DNA of 64,000 bases from Halomonas shengliensis. GTDB taxonomy: Bacteria > Pseudomonadota > Gammaproteobacteria > Pseudomonadales > Halomonadaceae. The translations under genes and the position numbers were made by a program. Below, in pieces: positions 35,536-44,220 of this stretch (position 1 is its first letter; every line of letters begins with the position of its first letter). Under the pieces are notes generated by a model, which saw nothing but the letters and a program-made list of their open reading frames with translations, was not told where the DNA came from and did not search any database. The stretch is from NCBI RefSeq assembly GCF_900104135.1, contig NZ_FNIV01000009.1, forward strand, positions 62,001 to 126,000, read 5' to 3'.

Positions 35536-37353
35536 TCAGTCGTTCACCTTGAGCACGGCGAGGAAGGCATCCTGGGGAATCTCCACCCGGCCCACCTGCT
35601 TCATGCGCTTCTTGCCCGCCTTCTGCTTCTCGAGGAGCTTCTTCTTGCGGGTCACGTCGCCGCCGTAGCACTTGGCGGTAACGTTCTTGCGCAGCGCCTT
35701 GACGGTGGAGCGCGCCACCACCTGGCTGCCGATGGCGGCCTGGATCGCCACGTCGAACATCTGGCGAGGGATCAGCTCCTTCATCTTCTCCACCAGCACT
35801 CGGCCACGGGAGTGGGCGTGGTCGCGGTGGATGATCACGGCCAGGGCGTCGACCTTGTCACCGTTGATCAGCACGTCCAGGCGCACCAGCTTGGCGGCCT
35901 CGAAGCGCTCGAAGTTGTACTCCAGCGAGGCGTAGCCCTTGGAGATCGACTTGAGGCGGTCGAAGAAGTCCATCACCACCTCGGACATGGGCAGCTCGTA
36001 GGTGAGCTGGATCTGGCTGCCCAGGAACTGCATGTCCTTCTGGGTGCCGCGGCGCTGCTCGCACTCGGTGATCACGTTGCCGACGAACTCCTGGGGCACC
36101 AGGATGCTGGCCCGCACGATGGGCTCGCGCATCTCCTCCACGTCGGCCATGTCCGGCAGCTTGGAAGGGTTGGCCACATAGCGCAGCTCACCATCCTTCA
36201 TCAGCAGCTCGTAGATCACCGTCGGCGCGGTGGTCAGCAGGTCCAGGTCATACTCGCGCTCAAGGCGCTCCTGGATGATCTCCATGTGCAGGGTGCCGAG
36301 GAAGCCGACGCGAAAGCCGAAGCCCAGGGCGTCGGAGTTCTCCGGCTCATACTCCAGCGAGGCATCGTTGAGCGCCAGCTTCTCCAGGGCATCGCGGAAG
36401 TCCTCGTAGTCGTCGGCGCTGACCGGGAACATGCCGGCATAGACCTGGGGCTTGACCTTCTGGAAGCCCGGCAGGCGCGCCACGTCGGGGGTCCTGGCGT
36501 GGGTGATGGTATCCCCCACCGGGGCGCCGTGGATGTCCTTGATGCCGGCCACCACGAAGCCCACCTCGCCGGCGCGAAGGATGTCGGTCTCGCGGCGCTG
36601 CGGGGTGAAGATGCCCACCTCGTTGGCCTGCCAGTCACGGCCGGTGGACTTGATGCGGATCTTGTCGCCCTTCCTGAGGGTGCCGTCGAATATCCGCACC
36701 AGGGAGACCACGCCCAGGTAGTTGTCGAACCAGGAGTCGATGATCAGCGCCTGGAGCTGCCCCTCGGGGTCGCCCTTGGGGGGAGGGATGTCGCGCACCA
36801 GACGCTCGAGCAGCGCATCGATGCCCATCCCGCTCTTGGCCGAGACCTGGCAGGCGTCGGTGGCGTCCAGGCCGATGATCTCCTCGATCTCGTGGGCGAC
36901 CTTGTCGGGGTCGGCCTGGGGCAGGTCCATCTTGTTGAGCACCGGCAGCACCTCGAGGCCCTGCTCGATAGCGGTGTAGCAGTTGGCCACCGACTGGGCC
37001 TCGACGCCCTGGCCGGCGTCCACCACCAGCAGCGCCCCCTCGCAGGCGTAGAGCGAGCGGGATACCTCGTAGGAGAAGTCGACGTGCCCGGGGGTGTCGA
37101 TAAAGTTGAGCTGGTAGGTATTGCCGTCCGGCGCATGGTAGTCCAGCGTCACCGACTGGGCCTTGATGGTGATGCCCCGCTCGCGTTCGAGGTCCATGGA
37201 ATCGAGCACCTGCTCCTTGAGCTCACGCTCGGTCAGCCCGCCGCAGGTCTGGATCAGGCGGTCGGCCAGGGTCGACTTGCCATGGTCGATGTGGGCGATG
37301 ATCGAGAAGTTGCGGATATGCTTGAGCTTGTCGGAGGGGGTGTCTTGGGACAT
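35536..37353 (-). CDS. lepA: Elongation factor 4 (LepA)
   Basis: 605 residues. Translational GTPase motifs are [15 protein letters not shown] (G1), DTPGHVDF (G3) and NKMDLPQ (G4). The LepA-specific C-terminal domain ends with [26 protein letters not shown]. It acts on stalled ribosomes and during initiation. A TACAAT -10 like element at 37436-37431 may add a local promoter in the mucD-lepA spacer, beyond the mucD terminator hairpin. Confidence 0.97.
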   Translation of the reverse strand: MSQDTPSDKLKHIRNFSIIAHIDHGKSTLADRLIQTCGGLTERELKEQVLDSMDLERERGITIKAQSVTLDYHAPDGNTYQLNFIDTPGHVDFSYEVSRSLYACEGALLVVDAGQGVEAQSVANCYTAIEQGLEVLPVLNKMDLPQADPDKVAHEIEEIIGLDATDACQVSAKSGMGIDALLERLVRDIPPPKGDPEGQLQALIIDSWFDNYLGVVSLVRIFDGTLRKGDKIRIKSTGRDWQANEVGIFTPQRRETDILRAGEVGFVVAGIKDIHGAPVGDTITHARTPDVARLPGFQKVKPQVYAGMFPVSADDYEDFRDALEKLALNDASLEYEPENSDALGFGFRVGFLGTLHMEIIQERLEREYDLDLLTTAPTVIYELLMKDGELRYVANPSKLPDMADVEEMREPIVRASILVPQEFVGNVITECEQRRGTQKDMQFLGSQIQLTYELPMSEVVMDFFDRLKSISKGYASLEYNFERFEAAKLVRLDVLINGDKVDALAVIIHRDHAHSRGRVLVEKMKELIPRQMFDVAIQAAIGSQVVARSTVKALRKNVTAKCYGGDVTRKKKLLEKQKAGKKRMKQVGRVEIPQDAFLAVLKVND

Positions 37354-37463
37354 CGAATGACTTCTGCCTGATTAGGTTCGGGCCTCGGGCGGGCGCACGC
37401 GGCGCGCGGCGTCGGCCGGGATCGTGCGCCATTGTACCGGCATGCGCGGGCCAGATACAGCAA

Positions 37464-37486
37464 CCCGACGGCCGGGGGCCGTCGGG
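37464..37486 (-). terminator. Hairpin after mucD
   Basis: CCCGACGGCC at 37464-37473 and GGCCGTCGGG at 37477-37486 form a 10-bp GC stem with a 3-nt loop, 28 bp downstream of the mucD stop. No T-tract follows, so attenuation or Rho-dependent ending is possible. Confidence 0.55.
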
Positions 37487-37513
37487 TGGTGGCTCATGAA
37501 ACGTCGGTGGGGC

Positions 37514-38935
37514 TCAGTCGGCGTCGAGGCGCAGCGCCACGAACAGCGAACGGCCGTCGCGGTAGAGGCGCACCGGTACGGCACGGTCGGTGGGCAGCTC
37601 GCGCACCAGGGCGACCAGCTCGTCGGGGCCGGCGACCGTGCGATGGTCGATGCTCACCAGCACGTCGCCGGGCCGCAGCCCCGCCGCCGCCGCCGCGCCA
37701 TCGGGCGCCACCTCGAGGATGCGCACGCCGCCCTCGATCCCCAGGCGTTCGCGCTCGCTCGGCTCGAGCTCGCTCACCGAGACGCCCAGGCGTGCCTGCT
37801 GGCTCTCCTGTTCCGGCTGGTCGGCGGCCATCTGGGCATCCGGCCAGTCACCCAGGGTGACCTCGAGGGTCTGGCGCTCGCCGTCGCGCAGCAGCTCGAG
37901 CGCCACCTCGCTGCCCGGAGCGGTGCGCCCGATCAGCCGCGGCAGGGCGCTGGAGTCATGCACCCGGGCGCCATCCACCGCGAGGATGATGTCGCCGGCA
38001 CGCAGGCCGTCGCGGGCGGCGGGACCCTCGGGGTCGAGGTCGGCGATCAGCGCGCCGCGCGGCTCGTCCATGCCGAAGGACTCGGCCAGGTCACGGGAGA
38101 CCGGCTGGATCATCACCCCCAGCCAGCCGCGGCGCACCTGACCATCGCTGCGCAGCTGGTCGGCCACGTCCATGGCGACGTTGATGGGGATGGCGAAGGA
38201 GAGCCCCATGAAGCCGCCGCTGCGGGTGAAGATCTGGGAGTTGATGCCGACCACCTCGCCGTCGAGGTTGAACAGCGGACCGCCGGAATTGCCGGGGTTG
38301 ATCGCCACGTCGGTCTGGATGAAGGGCACGTAGGCGTCCCGCGGCAGGGTGCGGTCGATGGCACTGACGATGCCGGCGGTTACCGAGTGGTCGAAGCCGA
38401 AGGGCGAGCCGATGGCGGCCACCCACTCCCCTACCCTGAGGTCGTCGGAGTCGCCCAGGCGCAGGGTCGGCAGGCTCTCGGCCTCCACCTTGAGCACCGC
38501 CACATCGGTACGCTCGTCGCTGCCCACCAGCTCGGCAGCCAGCTCACGCCGGTCATTGAGGCGCACCACGATCTCGTCGGCACCATCGACCACGTGGGCA
38601 TTGGTCATGATGTAGCCGTCCTCGCTGATGATGAAGCCGGAGCCCAGCGACTGGCGCTCCTGGGAGCGGCCGGGGCCCTGCTCCATGCCGGGCGGCATGG
38701 GGAAGCGGTCACCGAAGAAGTGGCGGAAGATCTCGGGGATCTCCTCATGGTTGAAACCCTGGAAGGGGTTGCGACTCTCCACGGTGCGCGTCGTGGAGAT
38801 GTTGACCACCCCGGGGGCGGCCTCTTCCACCAGCTCGGTGAAGTCGGGCAGCTCCCGGGCCATGGCGCCCTGCCAGGCCAGCAGGCTGGCGGCCAGCAGC
38901 ATCCACAGGGAGACGTATCGCAAGGTTCGCATCAT
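37514..38935 (-). CDS. mucD: Periplasmic serine protease MucD (DegP/DegQ family)
   Basis: 473 residues from the ATG at 38935, with AGGAG at good spacing. A signal peptide (MMRTLRYVSLWMLLAASLLA, cleavage near AMA) is followed by a trypsin-like domain with His in IMTNAHVVDGADE, Asp in ERTDVAVLKVE and Ser in NPGNSGGPLFN, then two PDZ domains (RRGWLGVMIQPVSRDLAESF and QARLGVSVSELEPSER). It degrades misfolded envelope proteins and damps the AlgU response. It is the fourth gene after rpoE-mucA-mucB, and mucC is absent. Confidence 0.95.
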   Translation of the reverse strand: MMRTLRYVSLWMLLAASLLAWQGAMARELPDFTELVEEAAPGVVNISTTRTVESRNPFQGFNHEEIPEIFRHFFGDRFPMPPGMEQGPGRSQERQSLGSGFIISEDGYIMTNAHVVDGADEIVVRLNDRRELAAELVGSDERTDVAVLKVEAESLPTLRLGDSDDLRVGEWVAAIGSPFGFDHSVTAGIVSAIDRTLPRDAYVPFIQTDVAINPGNSGGPLFNLDGEVVGINSQIFTRSGGFMGLSFAIPINVAMDVADQLRSDGQVRRGWLGVMIQPVSRDLAESFGMDEPRGALIADLDPEGPAARDGLRAGDIILAVDGARVHDSSALPRLIGRTAPGSEVALELLRDGERQTLEVTLGDWPDAQMAADQPEQESQQARLGVSVSELEPSERERLGIEGGVRILEVAPDGAAAAAGLRPGDVLVSIDHRTVAGPDELVALVRELPTDRAVPVRLYRDGRSLFVALRLDAD

Positions 38936-39020
38936 GGTGACTCCTGCGTGAGTATCGTGGGTCAAGGGATCCGATAGGGTGCGGTTACGGAGATGGTGAT
39001 GGCGCGCTGCCCTCACAGGC

Positions 39021-40013
39021 TCAGGAGGCCGGCGAGCGCCAGCTCAGGGCATCCGCCACCCGCAGCAGCACCCGCGGGGGCATCTCGCCCATCACCACCA
39101 CCTGGCGCTGGCGGCCACCCAGCTCGCGGTGGCGCACCACCGCATGGGAGACACCCAGCCGGTGCAGCCCGGGGGCCAACGGCTCGATGCCCTCCAGCGG
39201 CGAGACGAAGAGGCTCAGGGTGGAGAGACCATCGCTGTAGAGGCGATGCGTCACCGCCCCGCCGTGCCGCGCACTGCGAGTCTCCACCGGCTGGGCGGTG
39301 AAGCCCTTGGGCAGCCAGCCGAGCCGCCAGGGGTCCTCGGAAGGCGCCTGCACGGGGTCGATCTTCACCTCGCCGGCGTGCAGTCGCGGGCGCTCGAGCG
39401 AGGTCAGCTGAAAGGTCTCCACCGCGCGCCCGGTCTCGTCGAGCAGGCTCTGCTTGAGGGTGAGCCCCGTGGCCACGTCGAGCCACAGCCGCTTGCCGTA
39501 GCGGAAGCTGTCCAGCGGGGCGATATCCAGGCGACGCGCTCGGCGGTTGGCGATACGCTCCTCGCCCCCCAGGCTGAGACGGTAGTGGTCATCGACATGG
39601 GCCGCGGCGCCCGCCGGGGTGGGCGGCAGCGCGCCCGCCGGGGTGGGCGGCAGCGCGCCCGCCTCGACACCGTTCAGGCGTCCGATGCGGCTGCGCCTCT
39701 CGAAGGCCATGGGCGGACCGTCGAGGAAGCGGGCCAGGCCGCGCTCGGTGCCGTCGTGGACAGAGTGGCTGAGAACCAAGGTACGCACGCCATCGAAGCC
39801 AATGCGCACCGCCTGGGCCTCGTAGGCATAGCAATGGCCGGCCCAGAGGCTACGCTCGAACCACTCCAGCGCCGTCTCCGGCGACGCGGCAGCCTCGAGG
39901 CGCCGGCAATCGAAGCGCTCGGCATCAGGCGCAACCTCAAGGGCCAGCGCCGGCGGGACGGCGAGAAACAGAAGCGAGAGGAAGCCCGGTAGGCAGCGAC
40001 GAACGGCGCGCAT
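39021..40013 (-). CDS. mucB: Sigma-E regulator MucB/RseB
   Basis: 330 residues from the ATG at 40013; an upstream frame extension is discarded. A signal peptide (MRAVRRCLPGFLSLLFLAVP...ALA) precedes the LolA/LolB-like N-terminal domain and the smaller C-terminal domain. MucB binds periplasmic MucA and protects it from AlgW/DegS cleavage until it senses mislocalised lipopolysaccharide or lipoprotein. Between about residues 115 and 131 the sequence contains GALPPTPA twice in tandem, encoded by an exact 24-bp duplication (39607-39654). It starts 14 bp after mucA. Confidence 0.92.
   Translation of the reverse strand: MRAVRRCLPGFLSLLFLAVPPALALEVAPDAERFDCRRLEAAASPETALEWFERSLWAGHCYAYEAQAVRIGFDGVRTLVLSHSVHDGTERGLARFLDGPPMAFERRSRIGRLNGVEAGALPPTPAGALPPTPAGAAAHVDDHYRLSLGGEERIANRRARRLDIAPLDSFRYGKRLWLDVATGLTLKQSLLDETGRAVETFQLTSLERPRLHAGEVKIDPVQAPSEDPWRLGWLPKGFTAQPVETRSARHGGAVTHRLYSDGLSTLSLFVSPLEGIEPLAPGLHRLGVSHAVVRHRELGGRQRQVVVMGEMPPRVLLRVADALSWRSPAS
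39607..39663. repeat. 24-bp tandem duplication inside mucB
   Basis: A 24-bp unit is present in two perfect copies (39607-39630 and 39631-39654), and a third copy starts (9 bp, 39655-39663). It adds eight residues (GALPPTPA) to a Pro-rich loop in MucB without changing the frame. A unit divisible by three is likely to vary in number by replication slippage. Confidence 0.85.
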
Positions 40014-40026
40014 CGCCACCCTCCGC

Positions 40027-40749
40027 TCAGCGCTGGCCGAGGCCGTCGGCACCGGTGGCACGCAGCAGTGGCATCCAGGCGTCACCGCTGCGATAGGCCG
40101 CCCCCTCGGCGTGACGATCCAGGTAGGACTGCAGCAGGCGTGCCTGCTCCTCGTCCGCCATCAGCGACTGGCGCTGGCTGGAGGCCATGAACATCGGGGT
40201 GGCACTACCGCCGGCGCCCACGGTCATCAGGCCGCCGTCGCCCTGAGGCAGCGAGAAGAGCGGCAGGTCGGCCAGGGCGGGGCGACGCACGGCCTCGGCA
40301 GCGGCGGGCGCGGCGGCGAGGCTGGCCGGGGCCGCCTGCCCCGCCCCCGCGCCGGCCACCTCGGCGGGTTGCCCCACCGAGGCGCCCGGGAGGCCACCGT
40401 TATAGAACTGAACGCCGGTAATCACCATCAGCGAGACCGCCGCGGCGATGCCGGCGCTGCGGGCCAGTGGCAGCGAGCGACGAGAAGCGGGGATGGCGCT
40501 GTTGTCGAGGTCGACCTCGCGGCCAGGTGCCGGCTCCTCCTCGAGGCGTGACAGGATGCCCGCGGAGAGATCGGTGCTGACATCCATCTCGCCCTCGCGG
40601 CGCATCAGGCTGCGCATCAGGTGGTAGCGGCGCCAGGCCTCGGCGGCATCCGGCGCCTCCTCCAGGGACTTCAGCACGCGGCGCAGCTCGAGCTCGTCGC
40701 CCTCGTTATCCATCAGGGCAGAAAGCGATTCCCGTGCGTTCTGACTCAT
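40027..40749 (-). CDS. mucA: Anti-sigma-E factor MucA/RseA
   Basis: 240 residues from the ATG at 40749 (MSQNARESLSALMDNEGDEL). The frame remains open upstream into the spacer but the N-terminal RseA signature begins here. The cytoplasmic sigma-binding domain covers residues 1-80. One membrane helix (LARSAGIAAAVSLMVITGVQFY) lies near 115-135, followed by an Ala/Gln-rich periplasmic domain that MucB binds. It holds RpoE at the membrane until regulated proteolysis releases it. The gene starts 175 bp after rpoE, an unusually long spacer that contains a strong hairpin. Confidence 0.92.
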   Translation of the reverse strand: MSQNARESLSALMDNEGDELELRRVLKSLEEAPDAAEAWRRYHLMRSLMRREGEMDVSTDLSAGILSRLEEEPAPGREVDLDNSAIPASRRSLPLARSAGIAAAVSLMVITGVQFYNGGLPGASVGQPAEVAGAGAGQAAPASLAAAPAAAEAVRRPALADLPLFSLPQGDGGLMTVGAGGSATPMFMASSQRQSLMADEEQARLLQSYLDRHAEGAAYRSGDAWMPLLRATGADGLGQR

Positions 40750-40800
40750 TCTCAACACCCTCAACCAGGCAGGGTCGTGCCCTGCATCCGTTGTCAGCCC

Positions 40801-40841
40801 GATATCGCCATTCCCGGCCGCTGTGCCGGGAATGGCGACAT
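40801..40841 (-). promoter_or_regulatory. Strong hairpin in the rpoE-mucA spacer
   Basis: CGCCATTCCCGG at 40806-40817 pairs with CCGGGAATGGCG at 40826-40837 (12 bp, 8-nt loop) and the arms extend to 40801 and 40841 with one mismatch. It lies in the 175-bp spacer between rpoE and mucA. No T-tract follows, so it may be an RNA processing or stability element rather than a terminator. Confidence 0.6.
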
Positions 40842-40924
40842 CCCGTTCCGCCGTCGGCGACGTGAACACTGCCTATGACGCCAATGGCGTGGGACAGTTC
40901 AGCGAATCGACAAAAAATGTGACC

Positions 40925-41530
40925 TCAGGCCTCTCCCGGCTCCCGGTTGCGCGCGGTGGTCACCAGCGGCCGGATATGCTGGTCGACCGCCTCCCGAGCA
41001 CGGAAGATCCGCGAGCGTACGGTGCCCACCGGGCACTCCATGATGTTGGCGATGTCCTCGTAGGAGAGCCCCTCGAGCTCGCGCAGGGTGATCGCCGTGC
41101 GCAGGTCATCGGGCAGCGCCTCGATCGCCTCGAACACCGCCGCCTCCAGCTGGTCGCGCGCCAGGGCCGCCTCCGGCGTCTCGGTCTCGGAGAGGCGTCC
41201 GCTGTGATCGACGATCTCGGCGTCGGCGATGTCCAGGTCGCTGCCGGGCGGGCGGCGCCCCCGGGAGACGAGGTGGTTCTTGGCGGTATTGATGGCGATG
41301 CGGTACATCCAGGTATAGAAGGCGCTCTCGGCGCGGAACTTGCCCAGCGCCCGGTAGGCCTTGATGAAGGCCTCCTGGGCCACGTCCTGCACCTCGGCAT
41401 GGTCGTGCACGTAGCGCCCGATCAGGCCGATGATCTTGTGCTGATACTTCTTCACCAGCAGGTCGAAGGCGCGGGTATCCCCCTTCTGGGCGCGCTCGAC
41501 AAGCTGCTGGTCGGTTTCCCTGGCCCCCAT
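40925..41530 (-). CDS. rpoE: RNA polymerase sigma factor RpoE/AlgU
   Basis: 201 residues. Region 2 reads DLLVKKYQHKIIGLIGRYV and DVAQEAFIKAYRALGKFRAESAFYTWMYRIAINTAKN, and region 4 reads LREALEG-type helices ending ECPVGTVRSRIFRAREAVDQ. It directs envelope-stress genes and, in pseudomonads, alginate synthesis. Downstream mucA, mucB and mucD form its control circuit. A probable sigma-E promoter (GGAACCT-N16-TCTCA) lies about 190 bp upstream. Confidence 0.96.
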   Translation of the reverse strand: MGARETDQQLVERAQKGDTRAFDLLVKKYQHKIIGLIGRYVHDHAEVQDVAQEAFIKAYRALGKFRAESAFYTWMYRIAINTAKNHLVSRGRRPPGSDLDIADAEIVDHSGRLSETETPEAALARDQLEAAVFEAIEALPDDLRTAITLRELEGLSYEDIANIMECPVGTVRSRIFRAREAVDQHIRPLVTTARNREPGEA

Positions 41531-41729
41531 CTAACCTCTCCCCGTCCGCAGGCGACGGGAAGTGAGGCGGCGGCCGGAAGGCGGCGTCGCGTCGGGGCGT
41601 GGACTTGGCTGCATAGCGTCTACCTGATGCCTGGGCGAGTGGGGGTCAAAGACCATCGTCGAAAGTCGCACAAGTGTTCCCTTTTCCTGCGCATCCATCA
41701 AGCCGGCGTTCATCGAGCGGCGCCCGCGC

Positions 41730-41757
41730 TGAGACAGCCGGCCCTGCGGGAGGTTCC
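41730..41757 (-). promoter_or_regulatory. Sigma-E-type promoter upstream of rpoE
   Basis: On the minus strand GGAACCT (41757-41751) and TCTCA (41734-41730) are separated by 16 bp, close to the AlgU/RpoE consensus GGAACTT-N16/17-TCTGA. Autoregulation of rpoE by its own sigma factor is known in relatives. Start to initiation codon would be about 190 nt. Confidence 0.5.
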
Positions 41758-41762
41758 CGCGA

Positions 41763-41793
41763 TTGATCGTGGGTGCCCCGCCCGGTGTATAGT
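41763..41793 (+). promoter_or_regulatory. Promoter for aroG
   Basis: TTGATC at 41763-41768 and TATAGT at 41788-41793 lie 19 bp apart, with the -10 about 58 bp before the aroG start. The spacer is longer than ideal. It is back-to-back with the rpoE promoter in a 320-bp divergent region. Confidence 0.45.
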
Positions 41794-41850
41794 AGGGCCA
41801 CCATTAGCATGCCGACAGGCCATCAGCGCAGACACGACACGGGTATTCGA

Positions 41851-42930
41851 ATGACAGATCAGCAGGTCAGCAACCTCAACGTCCTCTCCCAGGACGTGCT
41901 CATCACCCCGGAAGCCCTGAAGCAGGAGATCCCGCTCACCGAGGCGGCCGAGAGGACCGTGATCGAGGGGCGTGACACCATCAAGCGCATCCTCGACGGC
42001 GAGGACCCGCGCCTGCTGGTGGTGGTAGGCCCCTGCTCCATCCACGACGTCGATGCGGCGATCGACTACGCCCGCCACCTTCGCCGTCTCGCCGACGAGG
42101 TCAAGGAGAGCCTGTATATCGTGATGCGCGTCTACTTCGAGAAGCCGCGCACCACCGTAGGCTGGAAGGGGCTGATCAACGACCCGCACCTCAACGGCTC
42201 CTTCGAGATCGAGGAGGGGCTGCATATCGCCCGCAAGCTGCTGGTGGAACTGGCCGAGATGGGCCTGCCGCTGGCCACCGAGGCGCTGGACCCGATCTCG
42301 CCGCAGTACATCCAGGACTGCATCAGCTGGTCGGCCATCGGCGCGCGCACCACCGAGTCCCAGACCCACCGCGAGATGTCCTCCGGCCTCTCCTGCCCGG
42401 TGGGCTTCAAGAACGGCACCGACGGCAGCCTGGAGGTGGCGGTCAACGCCCTGCAGTCGGTGGCCCATCCCCACAACTTCCTGGGCATCGACTACGCCGG
42501 CCGAGTGGCGATCATCCGCACCCGCGGCAACGCCTACGGCCACGTGGTGCTGCGCGGCGGCAACGGCAAGCCCAACTACGACAGCGTCAGCGTGGCGCTG
42601 GCCGAGCAGGAGCTCAAGAAGGCCGGCATCAAACCCAACATCATGATCGACTGCTCCCACGCCAACTCCAACAAGGACCCGGCGCTGCAGCCGCTGGTGC
42701 TGGAGAACGTCACCAACCAGCTGCTGGAAGGCAACCGCTCGATCATCGGCCTGATGGTGGAATCCAACCTCGGCTGGGGCAACCAGAAGATGCCCGAGGA
42801 CCTGAGCGAGCTGAAGTACGGGGTCTCCATCACCGACGCCTGCATCGACTGGGACACCACCGAACGTGCCTTCAAGGAGATGAACGCCAAGCTCGCCCCT
42901 GTGCTGGCGAAGCGGACACAGGCCGCCTGA
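41851..42930 (+). CDS. aroG: 3-deoxy-7-phosphoheptulonate synthase (class I DAHP synthase)
   Basis: 359 residues from the ATG at 41851. Motifs of the class I enzyme are LLVVVGPCSIHDVDAA, RVYFEKPRTTVGWKGLINDP, GARTTESQTHREMSSGLSCP, GFKNGTDG and IMIDCSHANSNKD. It condenses PEP with erythrose-4-phosphate as the first step to aromatic amino acids. Which of the AroF/G/H isozyme feedback types it belongs to cannot be fixed by eye. A hairpin terminator follows at 42960-42984. Confidence 0.95.
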   Translation: MTDQQVSNLNVLSQDVLITPEALKQEIPLTEAAERTVIEGRDTIKRILDGEDPRLLVVVGPCSIHDVDAAIDYARHLRRLADEVKESLYIVMRVYFEKPRTTVGWKGLINDPHLNGSFEIEEGLHIARKLLVELAEMGLPLATEALDPISPQYIQDCISWSAIGARTTESQTHREMSSGLSCPVGFKNGTDGSLEVAVNALQSVAHPHNFLGIDYAGRVAIIRTRGNAYGHVVLRGGNGKPNYDSVSVALAEQELKKAGIKPNIMIDCSHANSNKDPALQPLVLENVTNQLLEGNRSIIGLMVESNLGWGNQKMPEDLSELKYGVSITDACIDWDTTERAFKEMNAKLAPVLAKRTQAA

Positions 42931-42959
42931 CCGCGGCCACCGCCACGAAGCACGACCGC

Positions 42960-42984
42960 ACAGGCGCCCTCACCGGGCGCCTGT
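42960..42984 (+). terminator. Hairpin after aroG
   Basis: ACAGGCGCCC and GGGCGCCTGT form a 10-bp stem with a 5-nt loop at 42960-42984, 30 bp after the aroG stop and before the convergent xthA. A short CGTCGTCTTCG follows rather than a clean T-tract. Confidence 0.65.
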
Positions 42985-43021
42985 CGTCGTCTTCGGGGGG
43001 TGCCTCAGGGCAGACGAAGCC

Positions 43022-43849
43022 TCAGAGGTCCAGCTCGGTCCACACCGGGGCGTGGTCGGAGGGCTTCTCCATGCCGCGCAGGTCGTAGTCGATACCCGCC
43101 TCCACCACTCGCTCGGCGAGCGGCGCGGTCACCAGGATATGGTCGATGCGCAGGCCCCGCTTGGGCTCGCGGTCGAAGCCCTTGGAGCGATAGTCGAACC
43201 AGCTGAAGCGGTCATCCACCTCGGGGTAGAGCACCCGGTAGCTGTCGGTCAGCCCCCAGGCCTTGATCGCGGCGAGCCACTCGCGCTCCACGGGCTGGAA
43301 ACTGGTCTTGCCCTCGCGCAGCCAGCGCCGGCGGTTGGGCTCGCCGATGCCGATGTCGATGTCCTCGGAGGAGATGTTGAAGTCGCCCATCACCGCCAGG
43401 CGCTCGTCGGGGCGGTAGGCGCCCTCCAGCAGGCGCTGCAGCTGGGCGTAGAACGCGCGCTTGTGGGGAAACTTCACCGGGTGCTCGACGTTCTCGCCCT
43501 GGGGGAAGTAGCCATTCCACACCGTCAGTGGTTCGCCGTCGGCCAGGCGCAGCCGCACTCCAATCATGCGCCGCTGGGCCTCGTCGCCGTCGTCGGGGAA
43601 GCCGAGGTGGAAGGTCTCCGGCTCACCACACTGGGCGGGATCGACCAGCAGCGCCACCCCGTAGTGCCCCTTCTGGCCATGGAAGGCGACACGGTAGCCG
43701 AGCGCCTCCACCGCCTCGCGGGGAAACTCGGCGTCCTGCACCTTGGTCTCCTGCAGGCCGATCACCGCCGGGCGGTGGGCCTCCACCAGGGCCGAGAGCT
43801 GGTGCAGGCGCGCGCGGATGCCATTGATGTTGAACGAGACCAGGCGCAT
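43022..43849 (-). CDS. xthA: Exonuclease III / AP endonuclease
   Basis: 275 residues from the ATG at 43849. Landmarks are [20 protein letters not shown] with the metal-binding Glu E34, [24 protein letters not shown] and the C-terminal RIDHILVT and SDHAPVW with the catalytic His. It repairs abasic sites and trims 3' ends. Its ATG overlaps the stop of the small basic protein gene (TGATG). Confidence 0.95.
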   Translation of the reverse strand: MRLVSFNINGIRARLHQLSALVEAHRPAVIGLQETKVQDAEFPREAVEALGYRVAFHGQKGHYGVALLVDPAQCGEPETFHLGFPDDGDEAQRRMIGVRLRLADGEPLTVWNGYFPQGENVEHPVKFPHKRAFYAQLQRLLEGAYRPDERLAVMGDFNISSEDIDIGIGEPNRRRWLREGKTSFQPVEREWLAAIKAWGLTDSYRVLYPEVDDRFSWFDYRSKGFDREPKRGLRIDHILVTAPLAERVVEAGIDYDLRGMEKPSDHAPVWTELDL

Positions 43850-44088
43850 CAGCGCTCCTCCCCGCCCGACTCGGCGTCGGGGTGAATGGCGATCTCCTGA
43901 CCCTGTTGCTGGCGGGCCAGCTTTCGGGCGGCCTGCACCTTGCGCTGCTGGCGCTTCTTCTGGGTGTAGCGGGTCGACGAGGTCACCTGATCCGGGTTCT
44001 CGTGACGCCACTTCTTGTAGTCCTTGCGCCGGCCGGTACGAATCTGCACCTTGTCGGCCAGCGAACGAGTCTTCTTGCGTCGTGTCAT
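43849..44088 (-). CDS. Small basic protein of unknown function, coupled to xthA
   Basis: 79 residues, strongly basic in the first 65 ([20 protein letters not shown], then [20 protein letters not shown]), with an acidic end (DAESGGEER). No domain recognised. The Lys/Arg content suggests nucleic-acid or ribosome binding. The TGATG overlap with xthA and a GGAGTTGCCCC leader suggest that it is a real, co-translated gene. It diverges from rhlB. Confidence 0.65.
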   Translation of the reverse strand: MTRRKKTRSLADKVQIRTGRRKDYKKWRHENPDQVTSSTRYTQKKRQQRKVQAARKLARQQQGQEIAIHPDAESGGEER

Positions 44089-44160
44089 GGGGCAACTCCT
44101 CTGCTATGGCGCGCATTCTACCAGCCTCGTGGCACGGGACGCGCCCTTCGTCGCATAGAC

Positions 44161-44169
44161 TGGTACAAT
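44161..44169 (+). promoter_or_regulatory. Extended -10 promoter for rhlB
   Basis: TGGTACAAT at 44161-44169 has the TG-n-TATAAT-like form, about 50 bp before the rhlB ATG. The -35 region is weak, as expected for an extended -10 promoter. Confidence 0.45.
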
Positions 44170-44220
44170 GCGCGTTTGCATCACATGACTTCCCTATCGA
44201 CACGGAAAGACAGCAAGCCT

